The position numbers and the translations under genes were made by a program. Of a stretch of 64,000 nt of DNA, positions 1 through 10,164 are shown piece after piece. Source of the DNA: Rhodococcus yunnanensis NBRC 103083. GTDB taxonomy: Bacteria; Actinomycetota; Actinomycetes; Mycobacteriales; Mycobacteriaceae. The stretch spans positions 310,001-374,000 of the forward strand of contig NZ_BCXH01000002.1 of NCBI RefSeq assembly GCF_001895005.1, in the 5' to 3' direction. Below the pieces are notes generated by a model. That model did no database searches. It was given only the letters and a program-made list of their open reading frames with translations, and was not told the origin of the DNA. Within the stretch, counting starts at the first letter, position 1; the number at the start of each line of letters is the position of its first letter.

Positions 1-104
1 CTCCTGCATTGGGCTGGCGTTGATTCAGGCCCCTTGACTGCGGCATCCCTGGATATCCTTATCGAGCCAGGTCTCGCAACGGAATGCGATTGGACGCAGC
101 AGGC

Positions 105-1322
<1,218 letters not shown>

Positions 1323-1427
1323 CTACATTCAGGGCAAGAAGTAACCCATCGCTGGACAATTGGTTCGAGGTCGACGCACAAGCGAAGCCCGAGCAGACAA
1401 TCGGCCGCCCTGCTCGGGGGTGCGCGA

Positions 1428-1949
1428 TCATGACGAGTTCGCGACGTGCTCCGAGTATTCGCTGAGCAACAGCGCAAGCCGCTCGACCATGAAGCTGTAA
1501 TAGCCGTGCATCGCTCGCAACCTGCCCTGCTGCGCGGGAGGCAGTCCTGCTCCCTGCCTTTGTGCAGTCTCGGCCAGCGCGAGAAGGTCTTGAGTCTGTT
1601 CCAGCTGATGCTGAAGGCATCCGATCCATGCATCCTCACGCCACCGATACACGAACTGCCGACTTCCCTGCTCCTTGAATCTCTCGACGGTCCCCGTCGA
1701 CACCAGCAATCGGGTCGTCTCGGACACCGATCCCTTGCTTGCATCGAGAGCCAGTTGCAGGTGCTGCATCGTCATCGGCGTTTCGCTGAGTATCAGCACG
1801 CCTGCGGCTCGGCCCGCCATGGGCGGCCACCCCATGGCGGCGCCGATGCGGACTCCGAAATCTTCCACCAGGGTGTCCGTGAGAGCGCTGTTGTCGAGCG
1901 GCAACGACGCCACCACCTTCCATCCGATCAGTAAAAACTGAATATTCAC
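1428..1949 (-). CDS. GbsR/MarR-family transcriptional regulator
   Basis: Small winged-helix DNA-binding protein of up to 173 residues. The motifs AAMGWPPMAGRAAGVLIL and LQLALDASKGSVSETTRLL are typical of GbsR-type MarR regulators, followed by a wing and an alpha-helical C-terminal dimerisation region. It is divergent from the GMC oxidoreductase operon. The first possible start (GTG 1949) has no good ribosome site and lies inside an AT-rich palindrome, so translation may start at a GTG about 12 codons later. Family members sense small organic effectors; the ligand here is unknown. It probably controls the divergent oxidoreductase operon and perhaps the downstream phenylalanine dehydrogenase gene. 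Confidence 0.8.
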   Translation of the reverse strand: MNIQFLLIGWKVVASLPLDNSALTDTLVEDFGVRIGAAMGWPPMAGRAAGVLILSETPMTMQHLQLALDASKGSVSETTRLLVSTGTVERFKEQGSRQFVYRWREDAWIGCLQHQLEQTQDLLALAETAQRQGAGLPPAQQGRLRAMHGYYSFMVERLALLLSEYSEHVANSS

Positions 1950-1950
1950 T
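1937..1950. promoter_or_regulatory. palindromic operator candidate
   Basis: ACTGAATATTCACT holds a perfect 10-bp palindrome (TGAATATTCA, 1939-1948) in otherwise GC-rich DNA. It lies between the divergent MarR/GbsR and GMC oxidoreductase genes, next to TTGACT (1952-1957), which could be a -35 box for the rightward operon. MarR-type regulators bind such AT-rich palindromes; assigning this one to the adjacent regulator is inference. Confidence 0.5.
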
Positions 1951-2041
1951 CTTGACTGAACTAAGCTCGTGGAGAATCATACTCGGCAGAGCCCGGGCAC
2001 CTCCGGATGCCTCATTCGAGCATTTCATCAATGGAGGTCCA

Positions 2042-3607
2042 ATGGTGACCGAGACAGGCTGGGATCTGATCGTAGTCGGAGCGGGTTCGGCGGGCGCAGC
2101 GCTCGCGGTTCGGTCCGCAGAGAAGGGCAAGCGCGTCCTCCTCGTGGAAGCCGGGCCGAACTACCGCTCCGCCCAGATGCACGAAGCATGGCGATCACCC
2201 AATCCGATACGCGCCCTGCTGGATCCGACAGCTACGGAGCAGCTGGTCTGGGCTGGACTCGATGCCGCACGTACCGAGAAACAGTCGCACACGCCGTACT
2301 GGCGTGGGCGTGGAGTGGGTGGCAGTTCTTCCATCAATGGGCAGATCGCGATCCGCCCACCCATGGCGGATTTCGACGACTGGGTGGCCTCCGGCTGTAC
2401 AGGGTGGGCGCCGACCGATGTGTTGCCCTATTTCGCCAAGCTCGAGGACGACGAGGAATACGGCGACGAGCCCTACCACGGCAGAGGCGGTCCGACTCCT
2501 GTCTATCGGACACCGCAGGAACACTGGGGCTCGGTGGATACTGCGCTCAGCCGAGCAGCGCAGGCCGCCGGACACGCATGGGCGCCGGATGTGAATGCAC
2601 CCGGAGCATTCGGCGTCTCGCCGTACCCGATCAACTCACGGCATCAGCGGCGTGTTTCGGTCAACGACGGTTACCTGGAGGGGGCACGTGATTGCTCGAA
2701 CCTCACGATCCGCGGTGATGCCACAGTGGACAAACTGACCTTCTCCGGAAACCGAGTCAACGGCGTTCAGGTGATCGTCGACGGCGTGGCCAGCATCGAG
2801 CAAGCGGACGAGGTTGTGCTGAGCGCCGGGGCAATCCACTCCCCTGCAATCCTCATGCGCTCCGGAATAGGACCGGCAAGCGACCTCCGCGCCCTGGATA
2901 TCGGCGTTCGCCAGAACCTACCCGTTGGCCGCGGGTTTCAGGATCACCCGATGGCAGTCGTATCGATACCGCTGATCGAGGAGGCGGGAATTCAGAGCTC
3001 GGACGACCGTCATACCAACGTATGTGTCCGATACCGAAGCGGTGCCCATGCACCGGAGGGCGACATGATGTTCGTCTCCCAGAATCAGAACGTGGTCGCA
3101 ATGGCCAACCCGGACATGCGTTCGCTCGCAGGCGCTTTCGGCGTCTGGGTCAACCAGGCGCACTCACGCGGCGAGCTGACCTTGACGTCGGCCGACTTCG
3201 CGGTTCAACCCCAGATTCACTCCAGGATGCTGTCCGACGAGCGGGATCTGAGTCGTCTACGCGACGGAATACGCGCACTCGTCGAGCTTGCCCGGGATCC
3301 GGCCGTCGGCTCGATCACCCACGGTGCACTCGAAAGCGAAAACGGCGCTTTGTTCGCAGTGCTCGACAACGACAGCGAGCTGGACGACTACCTATTGTCC
3401 ACGGCAAGTGATGTTCAGCATGCGACGAGCACATGCCGAATGGGCGCAATCGATGACGCCGACACGGTCGTCGACCCGTCGTGCCGAGTTCTCGGCATCG
3501 ATCGACTTCGAGTCGTCGACGCGTCGATTTTTCCGACGGTGCCACGCGCAAACACCAATCTGACCGCGATCATGGTCGGCGAAGTCATGGCCGACAGGCT
3601 CGACTGA
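2042..3607 (+). CDS. GMC-family FAD-dependent oxidoreductase
   Basis: Flavoprotein alcohol oxidase or dehydrogenase, 521 residues, the usual length for choline-dehydrogenase-like GMC enzymes. The dinucleotide motif VVGAGSAGAALA lies at 11-22 and the GMC signature GRGVGGSSSINGQ near residue 98. The catalytic His is at about 460 (QHATSTCRMG) and the Asn partner near 504 (PRANTNLT). GGAGG ends 4 bases before the ATG and 7 before the next codon, a GTG. It is first in an operon with aldehyde dehydrogenase, M20 amidohydrolase and VOC genes, so an alcohol-to-aldehyde-to-acid sequence is likely. The substrate cannot be read from sequence; choline is only one possibility. Confidence 0.9.
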   Translation: MVTETGWDLIVVGAGSAGAALAVRSAEKGKRVLLVEAGPNYRSAQMHEAWRSPNPIRALLDPTATEQLVWAGLDAARTEKQSHTPYWRGRGVGGSSSINGQIAIRPPMADFDDWVASGCTGWAPTDVLPYFAKLEDDEEYGDEPYHGRGGPTPVYRTPQEHWGSVDTALSRAAQAAGHAWAPDVNAPGAFGVSPYPINSRHQRRVSVNDGYLEGARDCSNLTIRGDATVDKLTFSGNRVNGVQVIVDGVASIEQADEVVLSAGAIHSPAILMRSGIGPASDLRALDIGVRQNLPVGRGFQDHPMAVVSIPLIEEAGIQSSDDRHTNVCVRYRSGAHAPEGDMMFVSQNQNVVAMANPDMRSLAGAFGVWVNQAHSRGELTLTSADFAVQPQIHSRMLSDERDLSRLRDGIRALVELARDPAVGSITHGALESENGALFAVLDNDSELDDYLLSTASDVQHATSTCRMGAIDDADTVVDPSCRVLGIDRLRVVDASIFPTVPRANTNLTAIMVGEVMADRLD

Positions 3608-3636
3608 CCCTGTACCACAACAGAAACGAGTTCAGC

Positions 3637-5064
3637 ATGAAGATCTTGCAGAATCTGATCGGCGGCGTCTGGGAAGACCCGCTGTACGCGGTGCAGCTCG
3701 ACCTGATCAACCCCGCGACCGAGGAGCTCATCGCACGGTACCCAGCCGGGTCGGCCGACGACGTCGACCGCGCCGTCGACGCGGCTGACGACGCTCATGC
3801 CGAATGGGCCGCGCTGCCGGTCACCGAGAGAGTGGAGCATCTCGCTCGGTGGGCGAGCGCGATCGACGAGCATGCAGACGAACTCGCCGAGCTGGAATGC
3901 CAGGAGATGGGAAAGCCGATCGCTCTCGGTCGATCGTTCATCGATGGGGCCGTCCAAGGATTCCGATTCGCCGCCGAGGAAGCAGTGCAGTATCCGTTCG
4001 TCGAAACGATCCCAGCTGCAGACGGCTCGAGCTCTACGATCGTGCGCCACCCCCTCGGTGCCACTGCCGTCATCACCCCGTGGAACTTTCCGGTCCCGAT
4101 GGTGCTCGGCGCTCTCGGACCGCTTCTCGCTGCCGGGAACACGGTTGTCGTGAAGCCGTCCGAACGTTCACCGCTCTCGACTGCCAGGTTGTTCGAACTG
4201 TGCACCCTTCCACCAGGGGTTGCCAACCTCGTGCTGGGAGATTCTCGTGCCGGTGCGCCGTTGACGGCCCATCGCAAGATCAGATTGGTGCACTTCACCG
4301 GATCCGTACAAGCAGGCCGTCGGATCGGAGCCGAAACCGGAAGTCGCCTGTGTAGGTCGGTCCTCGAACTCGGCGGCAAGGATCCCGTCGTCGTGGACGC
4401 AGGGGTCGATCCGGTTGCAACCGCACAGGCAGTGGCGTTCGGTGCCTTCGTCAACACTGGTCAGATCTGCACGTCGATGGAACGAATCTACGTACACCGA
4501 GACATAGCCGACGCGTTCATCGATGCACTCACCGACGCCGCATCCACCTTCACATTCGGCGACGGTCACGACGCCGAGACCGTCATGGGCCCGATGGTCG
4601 ACGACCGCCAGAGAACCATCGTCCATCAGCACGTCACCGACGCTCTCGCACGAGGCGCGCACGTGCGATGCGGTGGTCAGGTTCCCCAGGGCCGTGGATT
4701 CTTCTATCCAGCAACAGTTCTCACCGACGTGGACGACAGCATGCTGGTCATGACCGAAGAGACATTCGGCCCGATCGCGCCGGTGGTCGTCGTCGACTCG
4801 TTCGAGGAAGGCATCGAGCGCGCAGGGGGGTCCAGATTCGCACTGGGGGCCACCGTCTACACGAGAGACCCCGCACACGCAGCTGCGGCGAGCGCCATAC
4901 CGGCTGGCGTCACATGGATCAATCAGTGGCAGGGTGGCGGCCCGGAAAGACTGTACGAACCGGCAGGAGACAGCGGCATGGGCGCCACCGGTGCCAGAGC
5001 CGCATACGACGCCGCCACTCGCCCCGCGACGATTCACACGGCAGCAGGGCTCGGTTCTTCGTGA
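3637..5064 (+). CDS. NAD(P)-dependent aldehyde dehydrogenase
   Basis: Oxidises an aldehyde to the carboxylic acid. The 475-residue protein has the ALDH catalytic set: Asn150 (TPWNFP), Lys173 (VVKPSE), general base Glu245 (LELGGKDP) and nucleophile Cys278 (NTGQICTS). It lies 29 bases after the GMC oxidoreductase gene and overlaps the next gene by 4 bases (GTGA), so the three are co-transcribed. It presumably takes the aldehyde released by the GMC enzyme. Its ribosome site is weak, which suggests coupling to upstream translation. The substrate is unknown. Confidence 0.92.
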   Translation: MKILQNLIGGVWEDPLYAVQLDLINPATEELIARYPAGSADDVDRAVDAADDAHAEWAALPVTERVEHLARWASAIDEHADELAELECQEMGKPIALGRSFIDGAVQGFRFAAEEAVQYPFVETIPAADGSSSTIVRHPLGATAVITPWNFPVPMVLGALGPLLAAGNTVVVKPSERSPLSTARLFELCTLPPGVANLVLGDSRAGAPLTAHRKIRLVHFTGSVQAGRRIGAETGSRLCRSVLELGGKDPVVVDAGVDPVATAQAVAFGAFVNTGQICTSMERIYVHRDIADAFIDALTDAASTFTFGDGHDAETVMGPMVDDRQRTIVHQHVTDALARGAHVRCGGQVPQGRGFFYPATVLTDVDDSMLVMTEETFGPIAPVVVVDSFEEGIERAGGSRFALGATVYTRDPAHAAAASAIPAGVTWINQWQGGGPERLYEPAGDSGMGATGARAAYDAATRPATIHTAAGLGSS

Positions 5065-6218
5065 CCACCGTCGATGAGGCGAAACACATTGTAGCGCAGC
5101 GTATCGACGAGATCGGTGGCCAGCTCGTGGAGCTGTCCCACCGTATCCACTCGAACCCGGAACTGGGGTTCGACGAGCACAACGCGAGCAGGTGGGTCGC
5201 AGATGCACTCGGTGATGCAGGGTTTCGAGTACAGCACGGTTGCTACGGTTTGCCCACCGCGGTGCGGGCCACGATCGGTTCGGGGCCGGTGCACATCGGC
5301 ATCTGCGCCGAGTACGACGCCCTACCCGACATCGGACATGCCTGCGGGCACAACGTAATCGCGGCAGCCGGTGTGGGCGCAGCCATCGGCCTTGTCGACG
5401 TTGTCGACGTGTTGGGTCTCACGGTCACCTTGCTGGGCACGCCTGCGGAGGAAGGCGGCGGCGGCAAGATCCACATGCTCGACCGTGGAGCCTTCGACGG
5501 GATGGACGCCGCCATGATGGTCCATCCAGCGGCCGTCGAGATGGACGCGATGCCCGGGACAGCGGTGTCCCAGTTCGAGGTTCGCTACACCGGCCGACCC
5601 GCTCACGCAGGCGCGTATCCCGAACTGGGCGTCAACGCCGCGGATGCGATGATCATCGCGCAAGTCGCTATCGGCCAGCTGAGGCAGCAAACACGCAACA
5701 GCGACCGGATCCACGGGATAGTGACCAGTGCGGGCAGTGCCGTGAACGTGATTTCAGATTCTTCGGCCGGACGGTGGATCGTCCGTTCGGACACGGCCGA
5801 CGCGCTCGCCACGCTCACCGAACGGGTCAAGCGCTGCTTCGAAGCAGGAGCGTTGGCCAGCGGGTGCACGCTGGCGATCACCCCGTCCGGCCCCGATTAC
5901 GCCGACCTTCGGCCTGACGCTCACCTGCTGGCCCTGTACCGCGCCAACGCCGAGGCTCTGGGCCGAGTATTTCCTGTCCTGCCCGACGGCGTGACAGGCG
6001 CCGCCACCGACATGGGCAACGTATCCCACCTCGTTCCGACTATTCACCCCATGCTCGGTCTCGATTGCCTGCCCGCGGCCAACCATCAACCTGAATTCAC
6101 CGCTGCGTGCATCACCCCTACCGCGGACAGAGCCGTGCTCGACGGTGCAACGGCCATGGCGTGGACAGCCGCCGACTTCGCCAGGAGCAGGTTGCCGAAG
6201 ATGAACTCCCACGCTTGA
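5061..6218 (+). CDS. M20-family amidohydrolase
   Basis: Zinc-dependent amide hydrolase of the M20D type (aminobenzoyl-glutamate, indoleacetyl- or hippurate-amide hydrolase group), 385 residues. Metal and catalytic motifs are EYDALPDIGHACGHN (84-98) and PAEEGGGGK (129-136), followed by a dimerisation insert near RPAHAGAYP. The GTG start overlaps the aldehyde dehydrogenase stop codon (GTGA), indicating translational coupling. Family members cleave N-acyl or amide bonds of amino acids; here one may release the substrate that the two upstream dehydrogenases oxidise, or process their product. That order is inference. Confidence 0.88.
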   Translation: MTTVDEAKHIVAQRIDEIGGQLVELSHRIHSNPELGFDEHNASRWVADALGDAGFRVQHGCYGLPTAVRATIGSGPVHIGICAEYDALPDIGHACGHNVIAAAGVGAAIGLVDVVDVLGLTVTLLGTPAEEGGGGKIHMLDRGAFDGMDAAMMVHPAAVEMDAMPGTAVSQFEVRYTGRPAHAGAYPELGVNAADAMIIAQVAIGQLRQQTRNSDRIHGIVTSAGSAVNVISDSSAGRWIVRSDTADALATLTERVKRCFEAGALASGCTLAITPSGPDYADLRPDAHLLALYRANAEALGRVFPVLPDGVTGAATDMGNVSHLVPTIHPMLGLDCLPAANHQPEFTAACITPTADRAVLDGATAMAWTAADFARSRLPKMNSHA

Positions 6219-6289
6219 TGGACCAGTGACAACGCTGCCGAGTCGCCCAGCGTCGACGCGTCGGCGATCGAACTGCAAGGATCGGTCTC

Positions 6290-6730
6290 ATGGCACACAT
6301 ACAGCGTTTCGACCACGTCGGCATCACCGTCGCGGACCTGAAGTCGGCAACGGAATTCTTCGTTGCGCTGGGTCTCGAAGTCGAAGGCACCGGATCGGTG
6401 GAGGGTGAGTTCGTGGAGACCGTGTGCGGTATTCCCGGCGCTCAGTGCCAGATCGCGATGCTGAAGGCACCGGATGGAGGGGCTCGGCTGGAACTGTCGA
6501 GCTTCGTCACGCCCGACAACGTCGTCGGGTCGCCGGCGGCGATGGCCAATGAACTCGGCCTTCGCAATGTGTCCTTCGAGGTCGGCGATCTGGCTGCAGC
6601 CGTCGGTGCAGTCGCCGTGGACGGATACGGTCTCGTCGGCGGCATCGGTGAGTTCGAAGGCAGCGTGCGAATGGCCTACGTCCGTGGGCCCGACGGGATC
6701 ATCGTGTCCCTGTTCGAGCAGACCGGGTAA
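6290..6730 (+). CDS. VOC-family (glyoxalase/bleomycin resistance) protein
   Basis: A 146-residue metalloenzyme-like protein with two beta-alpha-beta-beta-beta units. It opens with FDHVGITVADLKSATEFF, typical of methylmalonyl-CoA epimerase and glyoxalase-like members, and ends with YVRGPDGIIVSLFEQ, where the last Glu is a usual metal ligand. It lies 71 bases after the M20 gene in the same direction and is probably the last gene of that operon. VOC proteins include epimerases, lyases, dioxygenases and binding proteins, so the reaction cannot be assigned. Confidence 0.85.
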   Translation: MAHIQRFDHVGITVADLKSATEFFVALGLEVEGTGSVEGEFVETVCGIPGAQCQIAMLKAPDGGARLELSSFVTPDNVVGSPAAMANELGLRNVSFEVGDLAAAVGAVAVDGYGLVGGIGEFEGSVRMAYVRGPDGIIVSLFEQTG

Positions 6731-6796
6731 CACGCAGCACCGCGCGACGGCGTCCATAACTCCGCCGGCCCGAGTTCCTGGCCTTAGGGTGTAGCC

Positions 6797-7084
6797 GTGA
6801 ATTGGGAGTTCGAGGGCGAGGTGTTCCAGTGGCGTGGGCCTGCGCCGTACTTCTTCGTCGCCACACCCGCCCATGTCGACGACTTTCTGCACGCCCACCT
6901 CGGCGAGCTGACGTACGGCTGGGGCGTCATTCCCGCGCGGGTACGCGTCGGCGATACCGAGGTGACGACATCGCTGATACCAAGGGACGGCGTATATCTG
7001 GTGCCGCTGAAGGTGGCACTACGCCGTCCCGAAGGCATCGACGACGGTGACGCGGTGCGGATTTCTCTGCGCGTCGGCTCGTGA
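6797..7084 (+). CDS. DUF1905-domain protein
   Basis: A 95-residue protein beginning MNWEFEGEVFQWRGPAPYFF and ending in the pattern PRDGVYLVPLKVALRR, as in the small beta-barrel DUF1905 family. The function of the family is unknown. The start is GTG. It lies 66 bases after the VOC gene and ends 7 bases before the converging flavoprotein gene. No membrane segment or signal peptide is visible. Confidence 0.8.
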   Translation: MNWEFEGEVFQWRGPAPYFFVATPAHVDDFLHAHLGELTYGWGVIPARVRVGDTEVTTSLIPRDGVYLVPLKVALRRPEGIDDGDAVRISLRVGS

Positions 7085-7091
7085 GTCCGCC

Positions 7092-8822
7092 CTATTCGAC
7101 GAGTTTCCCGGCGGTGTCGACAGTCCGCATCAACGCGCGGATTTCACTGGGTATCGGCGGGATCGATTCGTGCTCTATCTTTCCCGGACCGGACCAGACG
7201 AGGTTCACCTGCAGCGATGCGTCGATGTCGGGATAATCGGACCTGTTGTGGCAGCCTCTGCTCTCGCGGCGTTCGAGCGCTGCTTCCATTGTTGCCCGCG
7301 CGGCGAGGGCCGAAGACTTCAGATCGAACGCGTGCGCGAGATCGGCAAACCCTGCAATGTCGGGATGCACCCCGATATCCGACATCCGAGCCTCGATGGC
7401 ATCGAGCTCGGACAATCCCGCACGAAGCCCCTCTTCGTCACGCACGACCCCGGCATGGTCGGTCATGGTGTTTCGTATGGCGCGTTGCAGTGCACGCACA
7501 TTCTCACGTCCGTCGGCAGCGAGGAGCGCATCGACTTCTTCTCGCGCATCCGTGATCGCCTCGTGCGAACGTATCTGAGCGTCGAGCCCCTCGGAGTATG
7601 CAGCCGCGGCCTGTCCGACGATGCGACCGAATACCAACAGCTCGATGAGCGAATTACCACCCAGCCGGTTCGCCCCGTGGAGTCCGCTCGACGCCTCGCC
7701 GATCGCGTAGAGCCCAGCAACATCGGTACTGTGATCCTCCGGCCGCACCCATACTCCACCCATCGAATAATGCGCAGTGGGAGCGATCTCGATCGGATCG
7801 GTTGTGATGTCGAGCATCTGAAGCTCGAGAAGCGTCTGATAGACACGAGGCAGTCGGCGCATGATGACCTCACGGTCGAGGTGTGAGACATCTAGCCACA
7901 CACCGCCGTTGGCGGTACCGCGCCCCTCCTTGATCTCGGTATACGCAGCAAGGGCCACCCTGTCGCGTGTCGACAGTTCCATTCGCTGAGGGTCGTAGCG
8001 ATCCATGAATCGCTCACCCCGTGCATTGCGCAGAATTCCGCCCTCACCTCGCGCCGCCTCGGAAACCAGTGTGCCGGCGGCATTTTCCGGCTCGATGAGA
8101 CCGGAAGGGTGAAATTGGACGAGCTCGGGATCTCGGATACGGCCACCGGCCTCGACCGCGAGGCGGAACGAGTCGCCGGTGTTCTCGTCGCGCCGAGACG
8201 ATGATCGTCGCCAGATCCGGTTGTGGCCTCCCGCAGCGAGAATCACGGCATCGGCGTGAATGACGTACCGGCTACCGGTCACCATGTCGAACCCGTACGC
8301 ACCGAAGATGACGTTGTCACGGACGAGGAGCTTCGTGATGTAGACGGTGTCGAGGATCGGTATGTCGAGGGACTCGGTGCGCGCAATGAGGGTGCGTTGG
8401 ATCTCGAGGCCGGTGTAGTCACCGGCGAAGGCGGTTCGTCGGAAGGTGTGAGCGCCGAAGAAGCGTTGGGAGATACGGCCATCGCCCTCTCGGGCGAACG
8501 GCATTCCGTACCGGGTCAGGTCCGCGATTCCTCGTTCGGCACCCTCCGTCACGATCTGGACGGTCTGTGGATTGGCCAGAAGGTAGCTTTCCTTCAAAGT
8601 GTCGGCAGCGTGCTGTTGCCACGAGTCCTCGGGATCCATCGTCGCCAGCGCGGCGTTGATGCCGCCCGCCGCGAGAGAGGTATGCGCATCCATTTTCGGA
8701 CGCTTGCCCACCACCAGGACGGAAGTGCCGTGCTCGGACAATTCGATTGCAGCGCGCAGACCGGACCCACCCGATCCGATCACCAGCACTGAAGTCGTCA
8801 GTCGCCGTTCAGTCGAATTCAT
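7092..8822 (-). CDS. orphan SdhA/FrdA-like FAD-dependent dehydrogenase
   Basis: Flavoprotein of 576 residues in the succinate dehydrogenase / fumarate reductase / L-aspartate oxidase superfamily. FAD motif VLVIGSGGSGLRAA lies at 12-25. Substrate-site motifs FHPSG, ARGEGG, HYSMGG and RLGGNS are all present. His47 in DAHTSLAAGG sits where SdhA/FrdA carry covalent FAD, which favours that branch over aspartate oxidase. The C-terminal ESRGCHNRSDYPD is also SdhA-like. No iron-sulfur or membrane-anchor subunit gene is adjacent, so the electron acceptor is unknown. Start 8822 has GGGAG just upstream; ATG 8831 is an alternative. Confidence 0.85.
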   Translation of the reverse strand: MNSTERRLTTSVLVIGSGGSGLRAAIELSEHGTSVLVVGKRPKMDAHTSLAAGGINAALATMDPEDSWQQHAADTLKESYLLANPQTVQIVTEGAERGIADLTRYGMPFAREGDGRISQRFFGAHTFRRTAFAGDYTGLEIQRTLIARTESLDIPILDTVYITKLLVRDNVIFGAYGFDMVTGSRYVIHADAVILAAGGHNRIWRRSSSRRDENTGDSFRLAVEAGGRIRDPELVQFHPSGLIEPENAAGTLVSEAARGEGGILRNARGERFMDRYDPQRMELSTRDRVALAAYTEIKEGRGTANGGVWLDVSHLDREVIMRRLPRVYQTLLELQMLDITTDPIEIAPTAHYSMGGVWVRPEDHSTDVAGLYAIGEASSGLHGANRLGGNSLIELLVFGRIVGQAAAAYSEGLDAQIRSHEAITDAREEVDALLAADGRENVRALQRAIRNTMTDHAGVVRDEEGLRAGLSELDAIEARMSDIGVHPDIAGFADLAHAFDLKSSALAARATMEAALERRESRGCHNRSDYPDIDASLQVNLVWSGPGKIEHESIPPIPSEIRALMRTVDTAGKLVE

Positions 8823-8930
8823 GACTCCCATACTCCTTTCAGCGGCAGAGTGCCGCACTATCTCTTTGGACACACGTCCGTGGGTCATGCGAATTCACTT
8901 CGGAGCCGAAGCAATGCACCCCACCGCGTG

Positions 8931-9974
8931 TCAGCTACGGGCGTCGATCGGCACGTATTCGAATGTCGGCCCGGCAAGGGTGACTCCGTCACCCGACGGC
9001 AATGACATCAGATCTTGCGCTTGCCCTTTCAACGTGAACATTGCTTCGATCGCCGTGTTCATGCCCGAGGGATTGCCGTTGAATGTGTCCTCCAACAAGT
9101 AGAGAAGGAGGCAGTACGTGTTGTTGAACCGATCCTGAGCAGTACGCACAGCGCTTCCCTCGGGCGCGTCGGCCACCTTCGGATTGCTCCGCATGGGCCG
9201 CACTCCGTCGAAGTCCACCGCGATCTCCTCCCCTGTCGGTCCCGATCGGGGCGTATCTCCGGTTCTGAATCGTCGACCGCACTTCAGCTCGACGAACCGA
9301 TAGTAGTGTGCCACTTCGTCGAACTCCGGATGGAAGACGTTCTTGTTTCCGTCCCAGGCATCGGTTCTCGCGGCCCCTTCGCCCTGTTCGACTATCTCCT
9401 TCAGTGCAGCCGAAGCCGAAGCAAGATCGTGCACGGGAACGATGTTTCCAGCGGTGCTGCTGAAATGGATTTCATGAAGCTGACGCTCAGGGGCACCACT
9501 GAACACAGCATCCTCCCCCAGGGTTTCACAGAGCATTCGGAGGCCGGTTTCGACTGCTGCGTAGAACTGGCCGATGCTGTGATATCGATCGGCTTCCGGC
9601 GGCGCCTCGGCCGATGCAGGCTTCTCGATGGCCAGGAACAATTCCAGAGCGGCCGGACCGAACGGCGCCAAGTCGATCCGAACGGATCCGTCACTGTGCG
9701 GCAACGTGTGTGGGTAGGAAGGAAGGATCTCGGGACTGTCGAGCACGGGTTTCCCACCGACCGCGTTGAGCAGATTGGCAGCAAGTGCCAGATGCAGCAT
9801 CTCCTCGACGAACACACTGCTGATGACTTGCGCTGCTTCGGAATTGCGACTGAGATCGAGTGAGTACAACGCGTACATGTACGGCGGAATCGTGCTGTGT
9901 TCCAGCTCGATAGCCCACTGCAAGTGGGTTCGTAGATCGTCCAACGTTTCTATGGTCACGATACTTGTGGTCAT
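8931..9974 (-). CDS. VioB-type ferritin-like protein
   Basis: A 347-residue protein with an N-terminal four-helix ferritin-like domain. The ligand motifs ELEHSTIPPYMYALYS (about 23-38) and EEMLHLALAANLLNAVGG (about 57-74) match the family found in VioB/RebD-like imine dimerases and in many stand-alone actinobacterial proteins of unknown role. A C-terminal part of about 130 residues is less conserved. There is no pigment or indole biosynthesis gene nearby, so violacein-type chemistry should not be assumed. A metal-dependent oxidase or iron-binding role is inference. Confidence 0.8.
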   Translation of the reverse strand: MTTSIVTIETLDDLRTHLQWAIELEHSTIPPYMYALYSLDLSRNSEAAQVISSVFVEEMLHLALAANLLNAVGGKPVLDSPEILPSYPHTLPHSDGSVRIDLAPFGPAALELFLAIEKPASAEAPPEADRYHSIGQFYAAVETGLRMLCETLGEDAVFSGAPERQLHEIHFSSTAGNIVPVHDLASASAALKEIVEQGEGAARTDAWDGNKNVFHPEFDEVAHYYRFVELKCGRRFRTGDTPRSGPTGEEIAVDFDGVRPMRSNPKVADAPEGSAVRTAQDRFNNTYCLLLYLLEDTFNGNPSGMNTAIEAMFTLKGQAQDLMSLPSGDGVTLAGPTFEYVPIDARS

Positions 9975-10164
9975 TGTGCAGGCCTGATTTCAGGGGATTC
10001 GGCGTGGCAGTGAGCTGATGTCGATGCTGTTGCCCGGCGGCGGGTGGGACCAGTCGCGTTCTGCTTGACGCATACCTCCGATGAAGAGGCCGTCTGAAAC
10101 CCGGTGCTCCCGCTCCTACGTCGCGACATCGTCCGGACAACGCATGAGGATCAGTGGCGTTCGA

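Noticed and set aside
4168..5208. 346-codon open frame on the minus strand
   Set aside because: Antisense to aldehyde dehydrogenase, whose catalytic residues are all in the plus frame.
8931..9974. Violacein or rebeccamycin biosynthesis gene
   Set aside because: Only the ferritin-like domain matches; none of the other pathway genes is present.
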